Below the pieces are notes generated by a model, which searched no databases, was not told the origin of the DNA, and was given only the letters and a program-made list of their open reading frames with translations. The translations under genes were made by a program, and so were the position numbers. Shown piece by piece: positions 1 to 8,246 of a stretch of DNA of 64,000 bases. The stretch is from Thiemannella venezuelensis (GTDB taxonomy: Bacteria; Actinomycetota; Actinomycetes; Streptosporangiales; Streptosporangiaceae), in assembly GCF_014203605.1 (NCBI RefSeq), contig NZ_JACHJJ010000019.1:1-64000 (forward strand), in the 5' to 3' direction. Each line of letters opens with the position of its first letter. Position 1 is the first letter of the stretch.

Positions 1-1
1 G

Positions 2-202
2 GAAAACCGTCTCCACTGGGTCCGCGATGTGACCTTTCGAGAGGATGCCTCCCAGCTCAGAACCGGGACCGCGCCGCGAGCTCTCGCGTCCTTCCACAAT
101 CTGGCGATCAACACCTTCCGCCTGGCTGGACGTGCGAACATCGCCCACGCCCGCCGTGACCTCCTCGATCACGACACGGCCTTCGCCATCTACAACCTCT
201 GA
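2..202 (+). CDS. ISAs1-family transposase, C-terminal part (cut by window edge)
   Basis: The first 66 codons, read from base 2, give a protein end starting [12 protein letters not shown], followed by [10 protein letters not shown] and [14 protein letters not shown], and stopping at TGA 200-202. This is the conserved C-terminus of ISAs1-type DDE transposases, in which the E of [10 protein letters not shown] is the last catalytic acidic residue. The rest of the gene lies upstream of the window, so I cannot say whether the copy is complete. No inverted repeat is obvious in the roughly 90 bases between the stop and the next gene. The ORF that opens at 45 in another frame is a shadow of this gene. 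Confidence 0.85.
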   Translation, partial: ENRLHWVRDVTFREDASQLRTGTAPRALASFHNLAINTFRLAGRANIAHARRDLLDHDTAFAIYNL

Positions 203-293
203 TCAACCATCAGCAGGCCGGACAAAACCCTTCAACGCCGGGGCCGTGGGAGTACCGTGGCACAGAATTCCTCTTTGCCCCCTGGAGCACCAT

Positions 294-941
294 ATGTTCT
301 TCGGCGTCACCGACATCTGGACCTATGTGGCCGGTGCGTTCTTCATCATCCTGCTGCCCGGCCCCAACTCCCTGTACGTCCTGACCACCGCCGCCCAGCG
401 CGGGGTCCGGCAGGGGTACCTCGGGGCGGCCGGGGTGTTCGTCGGCGACACGGTCCTGATGGTCCTCGCGGCGGCCGGGGCCGCCGCGGTGCTGAAGACC
501 AACGTGGTGCTGTTCACGGTCGTGAAGTACGCTGGCGCCGCCTACCTGGCCTGGATGGGCCTGCAGATGCTGCGCGGCGCCTGGCGCTCGTGGCGGTCCC
601 CGGAGACGGCCGCCGCGGCCGAAGCCGTGGAGCCGGCCGTGAACCCGTTCCGCAGGGCGCTCATCGTCAGCCTGCTCAACCCGAAGGCGATCCTGTTCCT
701 CATCACCTTCTTCGTGCAGTTCGTGGACCCCGGCTACGCCGCGCCCGCCCTGTCGTTCCTCATCCTGGGCACGATCCTGCAGGTCTTCAGCATGCTCTAC
801 CTGAGCACGCTGATCTTCGGCGGCACCTACCTGGCGGCGAACTTCCGGCGGCGGCGCAGGATGGCGGCCGGGCTCACCGCGGGCGCGGGCGCGCTCTTCG
901 TCGGCTTCGGCGCGAAACTGGCCACCGCCACCGCCGGCTGA
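294..941 (+). CDS. LysE/LeuE-family amino-acid exporter
   Basis: A 215-residue integral membrane protein with about six hydrophobic segments. The N-terminus MFFGVTDIWTYVAGAFFIIL with LPGPNSLYVLTTAAQRG following is the LysE signature (G-P-N-S/T after the first helix), and SLLNPKAILFLITFF is the second conserved stretch. The pattern is closest to LeuE-type leucine exporters, but substrate is inferred only. The reading frame is open from 45, yet homology starts at the ATG at 294, which has a GGAG six bases upstream. It exports amino acids or related compounds across the cytoplasmic membrane. It stands alone between the transposase remnant and a membrane protein. Confidence 0.85.
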   Translation: MFFGVTDIWTYVAGAFFIILLPGPNSLYVLTTAAQRGVRQGYLGAAGVFVGDTVLMVLAAAGAAAVLKTNVVLFTVVKYAGAAYLAWMGLQMLRGAWRSWRSPETAAAAEAVEPAVNPFRRALIVSLLNPKAILFLITFFVQFVDPGYAAPALSFLILGTILQVFSMLYLSTLIFGGTYLAANFRRRRRMAAGLTAGAGALFVGFGAKLATATAG

Positions 942-1207
942 CCCGGCCGGGCGACCCGTCCCGCCGCCGGGAGACCGGGCCTGATCGGGGAAGGTCCCGG
1001 CGGCGCCTCCGCTCGACGCGGCTCACGGCGCCGGATCGGCGGAGCGGGGGGCGGCGGCCGTACCGGCCGGGTAGCGTGAGTGGCCGCGCACACCGGAGTA
1101 ACCGTTCCGCAAGTGTGTCTCAAGGCCCCGGCATGCCTGGTCATCTATTGCTGGGGTAGGCGCGAACTCCCAAGCGCCGGTCGTGTCCTCCGCCCCGTGG
1201 AGCAGCA

Positions 1208-1846
1208 GTGAGCCCTACGCCCTTCGCCCTTCCCCGCCTGACCGTGCTCGCCCGCCAGGCGGTGCCGCGGCTCCTGGAAGCAGTCGTGGCGCCGCTCGCC
1301 GTCTTCTACACCGCCTTCGTCCTCCTCGGCGAGAACGGCGCGATGGTCGCGGCGGCCGCCTGGGTGTACGCCGGGATCGGCTGGCGGCTGCTGCGGCGGT
1401 CCCGCGTGCCCGCGACGATGCTCCTCGCCGCCCTGGCGATCACCCTCCGCGCGCTGGTCGGCCTCTGGTCCGGGAGCACGACGGTCTTCTTCCTCCAGCC
1501 CGAACTGGGCACCATCTGCATCAGCATGGTCTTCCTCGCCTCGGTGCGGCTGCGCCGCCCGCTGGTGCAGAAGCTGACCCTCGACTACGTGCACCTGCCC
1601 TCGGCGGTGCTGAAGAACGAGCGGGTCCGCCGGTTCTTCGCCCGGATCACCCTGCTGTGGGCCTTCGTGCTGCTGGCCAACTCCACGGTGAGCATCTGGC
1701 TCCTGCTCCACAACTCGGTCGGCACCTACCTGCTGGTCCGCACCTCGGCCGTCGCCGCGATCACCGGTGCCGCCGGAGTCTTCTCCGTCTGGGCCTTCCG
1801 CCGCGTCCTGCGCCGCCTGCACCACGAGCCAGCCCCCGCCGCCTGA
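1208..1846 (+). CDS. Conserved membrane protein, VC0807-like
   Basis: A 212-residue protein with roughly six hydrophobic segments. Residues 20-60 and 75-115 are strongly apolar, a charged central stretch (LVQKLTLDYVHLPSAVLKNE) follows, and two more helices precede a basic C-terminus. The overall pattern resembles the VC0807-type family of membrane proteins of unknown function; I see no catalytic or binding motif. The start at 1208 has only a weak upstream purine stretch (GGAGCAGCA). Its 3' end converges on the next minus-strand gene with 12 bases between stops, so the two could share a terminator. Confidence 0.6.
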   Translation: MSPTPFALPRLTVLARQAVPRLLEAVVAPLAVFYTAFVLLGENGAMVAAAAWVYAGIGWRLLRRSRVPATMLLAALAITLRALVGLWSGSTTVFFLQPELGTICISMVFLASVRLRRPLVQKLTLDYVHLPSAVLKNERVRRFFARITLLWAFVLLANSTVSIWLLLHNSVGTYLLVRTSAVAAITGAAGVFSVWAFRRVLRRLHHEPAPAA

Positions 1847-1858
1847 GCCCCCGGCGGG

Positions 1859-2812
1859 TCAGCGGGCCCGCCCGGCGAGGGCGAAGATCCCGGTCAGGCC
1901 CACGATCGTGCCGGTGAGCAGGGTGAACAGCATGACGAGGCCGGTGATGCCCTGGTCGCCGCCGGGGTTGAGCGGGTTCGGCACCAGGGTGATGATCATT
2001 CCGTAGAGCGACCAGCCGAACATCGCACCCGAGCCGACCCACGCGAGCGTCACCGGCACCCAGAGCGGCCGCTGCGAACGCCCTCGGGCGATCACCAGCA
2101 GGCCCGCCGCCGCCGCGACGGCCAGTGCCGCGTTGATCCCGCTGCTGAGGTGGAAGGCGAAGGTGCGGCGGGCGATCGTCTCGGCGGGCAGGCCGTACGT
2201 CGCGCCGAGGAGCCAGGCGAGGTTGACCACCGCCAGGACGCCCGCCACGACCACGGTCCCCCGGGCGACGAAGAGCTGCAGCTCCCGCGTCGCGTCCGCC
2301 GCGCCGTCCGAGGTCCGCGAGGTGAACACCCAGGGCCAGCGGCGGCGCGCGTGGTACTGGAAGCCGATCATGAGCCCGATGCCCTGGCAGCAGAACCCGG
2401 TGTAGACCACGAGGTAGACCCAGCCGGCCACCGGCCCGCCCGGCTGGACGAGCGGGGTCCCGCTGAACACCCCGACCAGGCTGCTCAGCGGGACCTGGAC
2501 GAGGATCGTGGACAGCAGGCCGATCCCGACCCAGATGGGCAGCAGGATCAGCCCCGCCGGGATCCGCCGCCCCCAGGGGCGGACGAAGGCGAGCGCGATG
2601 AGCAGCGCGACGGCGTCCATGCCGAAGGTGAGCAGGTTGAGGCCGAAGAAGGCGCCGTCGGCCAGGACGCCGGGATCGTCGATCCCGAGGGAGCCGCCGG
2701 TCAGCCAGACGATCTTGAGAGCGAGGTAGGGGAGCATGCCCGCCACGGCCACCGCGCTCGCCGTCAGGCGCAGGGCCGCGGTCCGGGGGTCGTCGATCAG
2801 CTGAGTGGTCAT
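1859..2812 (-). CDS. Hypothetical multipass membrane protein
   Basis: A 317-residue protein starting MTTQLIDDPRTAALRLTASA, with about eight to nine hydrophobic segments spread over its length and short charged loops. I do not recognise a family. The start at 2812 is preferred over upstream in-frame codons because a GGGAGGG ribosome site lies just upstream and the extra residues would be Arg/Glu-rich low complexity. It is downstream of and co-oriented with the LuxR/histidine-kinase pair, about 140 bases after the response-regulator stop, and could be a target or accessory of that system; this is inference from position only. Confidence 0.65.
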   Translation of the reverse strand: MTTQLIDDPRTAALRLTASAVAVAGMLPYLALKIVWLTGGSLGIDDPGVLADGAFFGLNLLTFGMDAVALLIALAFVRPWGRRIPAGLILLPIWVGIGLLSTILVQVPLSSLVGVFSGTPLVQPGGPVAGWVYLVVYTGFCCQGIGLMIGFQYHARRRWPWVFTSRTSDGAADATRELQLFVARGTVVVAGVLAVVNLAWLLGATYGLPAETIARRTFAFHLSSGINAALAVAAAAGLLVIARGRSQRPLWVPVTLAWVGSGAMFGWSLYGMIITLVPNPLNPGGDQGITGLVMLFTLLTGTIVGLTGIFALAGRAR

Positions 2813-2950
2813 GCCCCGACCCTCCCGCCCCCGGCCCGCCCGCTCCTCCCGCTCGGAAGGGAACCGCCTCCCCCGCACGGGGGAAACACGCCCGCGGCCG
2901 GGCCGGAAGGTCTCCGGCCTGCACGCCCCGGGCGACGTAGCGGCGCCTGC

Positions 2951-3631
2951 TCACGGTCGCCGGGTCCGCTCGCCGGCGGCCGCGTCGAGGAGGCCGGCCT
3001 CGTAGGCGAGGATGGCGGCCTGGACGCGGTTGCGGGCGTCCAGGCGGGTGAGGATCGCGCTCACGTGGGCCTTGACGGTGCCCTCGACCAGGCTGAGCCT
3101 GCGGGCGATCTGGGCGTTGGAGAGCCCGGCCCCGACCAGGACCAGGACGTCGCGCTCGCGGGGGGTGAGGGCGGAGACCTGGTCGCGGGCGGCCGCCGCG
3201 CGGGTCATCCGGCCGCCGGTCAGCTCCGTGATGACCCGGTGGGCGACCCGCGGGGAGAGGTAGGCGGCGCCCTCGGCGACGGCGCGGATCCCGGCCAGCA
3301 GCTCGCGCGGGTCGCCGGACTTGAGCAGGAACCCGCTCGCGCCCTCCCCCAGCGCGCGGGCGATGTACTCGTCCTCGCCGAACGTGGTCAGCATCAGCAC
3401 CCCGGTCTCCGGTGCGGTCCTGCGCAGCTCGGCGACCGCCGCCAGGCCGTCCAGCCGGGGCATGCGGATGTCGAGCAGGACGACGTCGGGGCGGTGCGCG
3501 AGCATCAGGTCGACCGCCTCCCGCCCGTCGCCCGCCTCGGCGACCACCTCGATCCCCGGGTCGGCGGCCAGGATGGCCCGGACCCCCGCCCGGATCATGG
3601 TCTCGTCGTCGGCCAGCAATACCCGGATCAT
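2951..3631 (-). CDS. NarL/LuxR-family response regulator
   Basis: A 226-residue two-component response regulator. The N-terminal receiver domain (about 1-120) has the acidic pair DD at 8-9, the phospho-acceptor Asp54 in VVLLDIRMP, and the conserved Thr and Lys positions (MLTTF, LLKSGD). The C-terminal LuxR-type helix-turn-helix (about 150-215) carries LTPRERDVLVLVGAGLSNAQ and GTVKAHVS. It accepts phosphate from the histidine kinase encoded immediately upstream, whose stop overlaps this start by 4 bases (ATGA), so the pair is translationally coupled. Target genes are unknown; the neighbouring membrane protein is the nearest candidate. Confidence 0.93.
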   Translation of the reverse strand: MIRVLLADDETMIRAGVRAILAADPGIEVVAEAGDGREAVDLMLAHRPDVVLLDIRMPRLDGLAAVAELRRTAPETGVLMLTTFGEDEYIARALGEGASGFLLKSGDPRELLAGIRAVAEGAAYLSPRVAHRVITELTGGRMTRAAAARDQVSALTPRERDVLVLVGAGLSNAQIARRLSLVEGTVKAHVSAILTRLDARNRVQAAILAYEAGLLDAAAGERTRRP

Positions 3632-4809
3632 GTCGCTCCGTTCTCTCGAAGGTCGCGGGGAAAGCTCGCCACGACCCGGAAGCCGCCCGCGCGGGGAGCC
3701 GCCTCCAACGTGCCGCCCGCCAGCCGTACCCGCTCGCGCAGCCCCATCAGCCCCAGCCCGCCCCCGCCGGACCGGGGAGGCGGGACGGCCGCGGGCGGGT
3801 TGCTCACGGTCACCGTGATCCCGCCGGGCCCGTCGAGCGCCTCGACCGTCACCGGGGCGCCCGGGGCGTGCTTGGCCGCGTTGGTCAGCGCCTCCTGGAC
3901 GACCCGGCCCGCCGTGCGGTCCCGCAGCTCCCCGGCACCGCGCAGCTCCACCCGCAGGCCCGAGTCCCTCGCCCGGTCCACGATCTCGGCCAGGCTCCCC
4001 TCGATCGGGTCCAGCGGGGCCGGCTCCCCCTCGCGCAGGACCCCGATGACCCGGCGGAGGCGCTCGGTGGTGTCGGCGGCGGCGGCCCGCAGTTCCCCGG
4101 CGGCGCGGCGGTGCCGCTCGTCCAGGTCGGGGGCCATCTCCAGGGCGGCGGCCCGCAGCGCGATGAGGGCGAGGTCGTGGCCGATGGAGTCGTGCATGTC
4201 CTGGGCGATCCGGTTGCGCTCGCGGAGCCCGGCCTGGGCGGCGACGAGCTCCTGCTCACGGGCGTGCGCCTCCGCGCGCTGCCGTACCACCAGCCCGGCC
4301 GACCAGGGCAGGACGGCCCAGAGCAGCACCCCGGACAGGACCGAGGACCAGAACGCCGCCGCGGGGACCGGTGCGGGGCCGAGGGAGACCGCCGCGGTCA
4401 CGGCGGCGACGGCTCCCGCGGCAACGGCGTAGGCCGACGCGGCGGTCCGCACGCGGGCCGTCCGGCGGCCGACACGGTAGCCGAGGACGACGGCCGCGAG
4501 GGTGAACCCGTTCAGCGGGCCGAGCTTCACCGGCTCCGCCACCCACCAGAGCTCGGTCGTGGCCCAGCCCTCCTCGACGTTGAACGACCCCGCCGCCAGG
4601 ACCGCCAGCGCGACGGCGAGCGGGGCCCGGCGGCGGGCGAGCACCGCCACCGCCAGGAAGACCGCCCCGGCCAGGACCGCCGAGGCCCGCGCCCAGCCGC
4701 CGACCGGCCCCGGCCACGCGGGAAGGGGCGGCGCGAGCAGCAGAGGGACGCACAGGACCGCCCAGAGCAGCAGCCCCCGCCCGGCCCCGCGGACCGTCTT
4801 CCCCCTCAT
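3628..4809 (-). CDS. NarL-type sensor histidine kinase
   Basis: A 393-residue membrane kinase. The first 175 residues hold about five to six hydrophobic segments, followed by a short linker (REQELVAAQAGLRERNRIAQ) and the HisKA_3 dimerisation domain with phospho-acceptor His206 in DMHDSIGHDLA. The C-terminal ATPase domain has the N-box EALTNAAKHAPG and the G-box GGGGLGLMGLRERV. The ATG at 4809 is favoured over the GTG at 4833 because GGAAGGAGGG lies just before it. The signal is unknown, but the membrane-buried sensor with no large extracytoplasmic loop is typical of kinases sensing envelope or membrane-active stress. Confidence 0.9.
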   Translation of the reverse strand: MRGKTVRGAGRGLLLWAVLCVPLLLAPPLPAWPGPVGGWARASAVLAGAVFLAVAVLARRRAPLAVALAVLAAGSFNVEEGWATTELWWVAEPVKLGPLNGFTLAAVVLGYRVGRRTARVRTAASAYAVAAGAVAAVTAAVSLGPAPVPAAAFWSSVLSGVLLWAVLPWSAGLVVRQRAEAHAREQELVAAQAGLRERNRIAQDMHDSIGHDLALIALRAAALEMAPDLDERHRRAAGELRAAAADTTERLRRVIGVLREGEPAPLDPIEGSLAEIVDRARDSGLRVELRGAGELRDRTAGRVVQEALTNAAKHAPGAPVTVEALDGPGGITVTVSNPPAAVPPPRSGGGGLGLMGLRERVRLAGGTLEAAPRAGGFRVVASFPRDLRENGAT

Positions 4810-4884
4810 CGCCCTCCTTCCCCCGCCCGTCACTCCGTGACGCTACAGGCGTCCCGCGGCCGGTTCCTCCGCCTTGGGGAGCAT

Positions 4885-4914
4885 GCCCGCCCCCGACGAA
4901 AGTCGGGGGCGGGC
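4885..4914. other. 13-bp hairpin with GAAA tetraloop
   Basis: GCCCGCCCCCGAC, loop GAAA, then the exact reverse complement: 13 perfect pairs capped by a GNRA-type tetraloop on the plus strand. It sits between two divergent genes, where neither gene needs a terminator, so it more likely belongs to a 5' leader or to a transcript from an unseen promoter. Confidence 0.7.
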
Positions 4915-5012
4915 GGGGCCGTTCGTGCGATGCCGGCGAACCTGCACAATTCATACGGTCAATCCACATGCAAGTCGGCTGACATGTACCGCTCGTACGG
5001 TCCACATGGCGG

Positions 5013-5077
5013 ATCCCTGAGGGATCTCAGGGGCGCGCCCCGCAGCCATCGGGGTCCCTCCCCGATGCCCTGAGATC
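5013..5077 (+). promoter_or_regulatory. Structured 5' leader of dedA
   Basis: GATCTCAGGG (5023-5032) pairs with CCCTGAGATC (5068-5077), enclosing a second hairpin CATCGGGG / CCCCGATG around 5047-5067. The 5' strand of the outer stem can also pair with the upstream ATCCCTGA (5013-5020), giving two mutually exclusive structures. The gene start is 55 bases downstream. An attenuator or protein/ligand-responsive leader is inferred. Confidence 0.45.
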
Positions 5078-5131
5078 GCCGGGCCGTCAGCGTGCTGTAG
5101 GAAGTCCCCCGAAACCCCATGGAGCTCGGCA

Positions 5132-5761
5132 ATGACGCAGGCAATCCTCGACGCGGTCCAGCAGGCGATGTCCTCGCCCTGGATCTATCTGGCGCTGTTC
5201 GCGCTGGCGATGCTCGACGGGTTCTTCCCGATCGTGCCCGCCGAGACGTCCGTGATCACCGCGGGCGTGTTCGCCGCCTCCACCGGCGCGCCCGACATCG
5301 CGCTGGTGATCGTGGTGGCGGCGCTGGGCGCGTTCGCCGGCGACCACATCTCCTACGCCATCGGCCGCACCACCAACGGCAGGCTTCGCAACGGCAGGCG
5401 GACGGGCAAGGCGTTCGCCTGGGCCGAGCAGGCGCTGGCCGAGCGGGGCGGGCTCGTGCTCGTGGTCGCCCGCTACATCCCCGGCGGCCGTACGGCCTGC
5501 ACGCTGACGATGGGGGCGGTCGCCTACCCGCGCCGCTCGTTCGCCTTCTTCGACGGGATCGCGGCCGTCTCCTGGGCCGTCTACTCGGGCCTGATCGGCT
5601 ACGTGGGCGGCGCCGCCTTCGAGCACGACCCGATCAAGGGCCTGCTGCTCGGGCTCGGCATCGCGGTGACGATCACGGTGATCGTCGAGGTCGTCCGGTA
5701 CGTGCGCCGTCCCCGGACCGCCCCCCTGGAGGCCGAGCAGCCCGCCTACGCCGCCGACTGA
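5132..5761 (+). CDS. DedA-family membrane protein (VTT domain)
   Basis: A 209-residue membrane protein of the DedA/SNARE-associated (VTT) family, members of which act as undecaprenyl-phosphate or phospholipid flippases and protect membrane potential. Visible marks are the N-terminal ALAMLDGFFPIVPAET with its conserved acidic and Pro residues, AFAGDHISYAIGR, and the arginine-containing re-entrant motif VVARYIPGGRTACTLTMGAV. About five hydrophobic segments follow the usual layout, and the basic C-terminus is short. The ATG at 5132 is preceded by GGAGCTCGGCA. Its untranslated region can form an elaborate hairpin. Confidence 0.88.
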   Translation: MTQAILDAVQQAMSSPWIYLALFALAMLDGFFPIVPAETSVITAGVFAASTGAPDIALVIVVAALGAFAGDHISYAIGRTTNGRLRNGRRTGKAFAWAEQALAERGGLVLVVARYIPGGRTACTLTMGAVAYPRRSFAFFDGIAAVSWAVYSGLIGYVGGAAFEHDPIKGLLLGLGIAVTITVIVEVVRYVRRPRTAPLEAEQPAYAAD

Positions 5762-6089
5762 CCGCTCCCCGGCCGGTCCCGACCGGTCTCTCTCCTCCCG
5801 ACCGGCGAGCGCCTGATTCCCTCGCCGGACGAGCGACCGGCCGCCCCCCGGCCACCGGGCGACGCCCGGCCGCTCCCCTCTCCGGCGGGCCGGGCGGGCG
5901 TCCGGCCCGCCCGCTCCCCCCGACGCAGATCTCAGGGATCTCCCACCGAAGTCAGGGAGATCCCCTATGGCTCCGGGCTCCCCCGTCGCGGGACGCTGCC
6001 ACTAGTTCACCGGAAGACCCCGTCCGGACGCCTCCGTGAGGTGTCGCGGTCATCTCGCCATGTCTTGATCTGTCGGGAGAGGAGTGCGT
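5762..6089. other. Intergenic region, 328 bp, no gene
   Basis: Between dedA and the co-oriented DMT transporter. The first 150 bases are GC-rich with short CGGCCGG/GACCGG inverted repeats and no clear function. The second half carries the GATCTCAGGG element and the 10-bp inverted repeat at 5935-5964, then the ribosome site of the next gene. No coding frame is convincing. Confidence 0.6.
5928..5964. promoter_or_regulatory. GATCTCAGGG element and 10-bp inverted repeat
   Basis: GATCTCAGGG (5928-5937) is the same decamer that forms the stem of the dedA leader. It overlaps a perfect inverted repeat GGGATCTCCC (5935-5944) / GGGAGATCCC (5955-5964) with a 10-base loop. It could terminate dedA transcripts or be an operator shared with dedA; the shared decamer favours regulation. 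Confidence 0.45.
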
Positions 6090-6920
6090 ATGACCGTGCT
6101 GGCGGCCGTACTGGCGTTGCTGGGATCGTTGTTCTTCGCACTCGGCGCCGCGCTGCAGCAGTTCGAGGCGGCGGGGACGGCCGGGCCCGGCCTGCGGCGG
6201 CTGCTGCGGCGGCCCCGCTGGCTGCTGGGCGGCCTCGCGATCGGCGCGGGCACCGCCCTGCACGTCGTCGCGCTTGCGTACGGCCCGCTCACCGTGGTGC
6301 AGCCGATGGGCGTGGCCAGCCTGCTGTTCGCCCTGCCCTGCGCCGCCGCCCTGCACCGCCGCAGGGTCCGGCCGGGCGAACTCGGCGCCGCGGCCGTGAT
6401 CGCCGTCGGGCTCGTCGGCCTGGTGCTGGTCGTGCCCGAGCACTCGGGCACGCCGTACCTCGGCACGGGTGAGGCGGTGGCCCTGCTCGCGGGGGCGACC
6501 GCCGCCGCGCTCGTCCTGTGGGTCCTCGCCCGGCGGGCCGCCCCGACCGGGCGGGCCGTGCTGCTCGCGACCGCGGCGGGCGTGCTGTACGGCGCGACCG
6601 CCACCCTCGCCCGCGTCCTGGCCGACGGCAACCGGGAGCTCTGGTTCCTGGCCGCGGCTCCGGTTCCCGCCCTCATCGCGCTGGCCCTGCTGCAGCGCGC
6701 CTACGCCGTCGGCCATTTCGGCGTGGCCTTCGCCGCGCTCCAGGTGGCCGACCCCCTGACCGCCGTCGCCTTCGGCGCCCTCCTGCTCGGCGAGCCGCTG
6801 CCCACCGGGGCGGCGAGCACGCTCACCGCCCTGGCCGCGGCGGCGCTCACCGTCGCCGGGACCGTGGCCCTGGCCCGCACCACCCCGATGTCGCCCGCGC
6901 CCGGAGCGGCGGCCCCGTGA
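6090..6920 (+). CDS. DMT-family transporter (EamA-like)
   Basis: A 276-residue protein with nine to ten hydrophobic segments arranged as two halves, as in drug/metabolite transporters. The first half ends in YGPLTVVQPMGVASLLFALP and the second in AFAALQVADPLTAVAFGALL; these paired motifs before a helix are characteristic of the actinobacterial DMT group. Substrate is unknown. I place the start at the ATG at 6090, six bases after GGGAGAGGAG, rather than at the GTG at 6084. It follows dedA in the same orientation but is 328 bases away, and shares a decamer motif with the dedA leader. Confidence 0.83.
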   Translation: MTVLAAVLALLGSLFFALGAALQQFEAAGTAGPGLRRLLRRPRWLLGGLAIGAGTALHVVALAYGPLTVVQPMGVASLLFALPCAAALHRRRVRPGELGAAAVIAVGLVGLVLVVPEHSGTPYLGTGEAVALLAGATAAALVLWVLARRAAPTGRAVLLATAAGVLYGATATLARVLADGNRELWFLAAAPVPALIALALLQRAYAVGHFGVAFAALQVADPLTAVAFGALLLGEPLPTGAASTLTALAAAALTVAGTVALARTTPMSPAPGAAAP

Positions 6921-6942
6921 ATCCCGCCCTCCGCGCAGTGCC

Positions 6943-6994
6943 CGCCTGACCGCCTGACTGCCTGACTGCCCGACCTTCTGCCCGACAGCCTGAC
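6943..6994 (+). repeat. Six 8-bp tandem repeats, NGCCYGAC
   Basis: Units CGCCTGAC, CGCCTGAC, TGCCTGAC, TGCCCGAC, then a 4-base insertion, TGCCCGAC and AGCCTGAC fill the gap between the DMT transporter and the glycosyltransferase. The unit length is not a multiple of three and there is no coding frame. Confidence 0.8.
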
Positions 6995-7028
6995 GAACCC
7001 CGGCAGCCCGATGAACGGAGCCCCCTCC

Positions 7029-8246
7029 ATGGCCGTCACCGCCACCCCCTCACCCGTCGCCCTCGCCCCCGAACCGCTCGCCACCCGGCCCAGCCGGGTG
7101 CTCATCGGGACCGACACCTACCCGCCGGACGTGAACGGCGCCGCCTACTTCACCCACCGGCTGGCCCGCGGCCTGGCCGAGCGGGGCAACGAGGTCCACG
7201 TGGTCTGCGCCTCGGACACCGGCCCGGCCAGGACCGAACGGGTCGAGGGGGTGACCGTGCACCGGCTGCGCTCGGCCCCGCTGCTCGTCCACCCGACCAT
7301 GCGGGTCTCGCTGCCGGCCAGGCTCGACCGGCTGATCGGCGCGCTCGCCCCGGACGTGGTCCACGTGCAGGGCCACTTCGTGGTCGGCCGCGCGGCGATC
7401 GCGGCCGCCCGGCGCGGGGGCGTCCCGGTGGTCGCGACCAACCACTTCATGCCCGACAACCTCTTCCAGTTCGCGCACGTCCCCGGGCGGTTCCGCGACC
7501 AGGCGGGCGCACTCGCCTGGCGCGACTTCAACCGCGTCTTCTCCCGCGCGGACCGGGTGACCACGCCGACCCGGATCGCGGCCGGGCTGCTCACCGAGAA
7601 GGGGTTCGCCCCGCCCGTGGAACCGGTCTCGTGCGGCATCGACCTGTCCCGCTTCCAGCCCTCCGCGGAGCCCAGGAGCTGGGCGCGCAAGGCCTTCGAG
7701 CTGCCGGACCGGGAGACCGTGCTGTTCGTCGGGCGGCTGGACGAGGAGAAGCGGCTGGACGAGCTCGTCCGCGCCCTGCCGTACCTCCTCAACGGCAGCG
7801 ACGTCCAGCTCGCCCTGGTCGGCACCGGCGGGCAGCGGGCCGTGCTGGAGCGGCTGGCACGGCGCATCGGGGTCGGCGACCACGTGTCCTTCCTGGGCTT
7901 CGTCCCCGACGAGGAACTCCCCCTGGCCTACGCCGCCGCGGACGTCTTCGCCATGCCGGGCGTGGCCGAACTGCAGAGCATCGCCACGCTGGAGGCGATG
8001 GCCAGCGGACTGCCGGTGGTCGCCGCCGACGCGATGGCCCTGCCCCACCTGGTCCGGCCCGGCGAGAACGGCCACCTGTTCCGGCCCGGCGACGTCCAGG
8101 AACTGGCCCGGCACCTGACCTCCCTGCTCACCTCGCCCGGCCTGTGCGCCGCGATGGGCGCGGCCAGCCGGGCGATCGCGCTGAGCCACGACCACCAGGC
8201 CTCCCTGGCCCGGTTCGAGGAGATCTACCGGGAGGTGGCCCGATGA
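7029..8246 (+). CDS. GT4-family glycosyltransferase
   Basis: A 405-residue GT-B fold retaining glycosyltransferase. The N-terminal half has the acceptor-side glycine-rich start (LIGTDTYPPDVNGAAYFTHR) and VVHVQGHFVVGRAAIAA. The C-terminal half has LFVGRLDEEKRLDELVRALP and the donor-binding E-x7-E in ELQSIATLEAMASGLPVV. It resembles the PimB/MgtA group that transfers mannose or a related sugar to lipid acceptors at the inner membrane face; the exact sugar is not readable. The ATG at 7029 has GGAG eight bases upstream; the ATG at 7011 is the alternative. Its stop overlaps the next start by 4 bases (ATGA), implying one operon. Confidence 0.88.
   Translation: MAVTATPSPVALAPEPLATRPSRVLIGTDTYPPDVNGAAYFTHRLARGLAERGNEVHVVCASDTGPARTERVEGVTVHRLRSAPLLVHPTMRVSLPARLDRLIGALAPDVVHVQGHFVVGRAAIAAARRGGVPVVATNHFMPDNLFQFAHVPGRFRDQAGALAWRDFNRVFSRADRVTTPTRIAAGLLTEKGFAPPVEPVSCGIDLSRFQPSAEPRSWARKAFELPDRETVLFVGRLDEEKRLDELVRALPYLLNGSDVQLALVGTGGQRAVLERLARRIGVGDHVSFLGFVPDEELPLAYAAADVFAMPGVAELQSIATLEAMASGLPVVAADAMALPHLVRPGENGHLFRPGDVQELARHLTSLLTSPGLCAAMGAASRAIALSHDHQASLARFEEIYREVAR

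Larger units (their letters stand above)
4810..5131. other. Divergent intergenic region, 322 bp, no gene
   Basis: This stretch lies between the divergent histidine kinase and dedA. It holds a GNRA-capped hairpin (4885-4914), short imperfect direct repeats (TACGGTCAATCCACATG near 4965 and TACGGTCCACATGG near 4997), and the dedA leader structure (5013-5077). I find no convincing coding frame. Confidence 0.7.

Noticed and set aside
1-293. A complete insertion sequence at the left edge.
   Set aside because: Only the transposase C-terminus is present and no terminal inverted repeat could be recognised.
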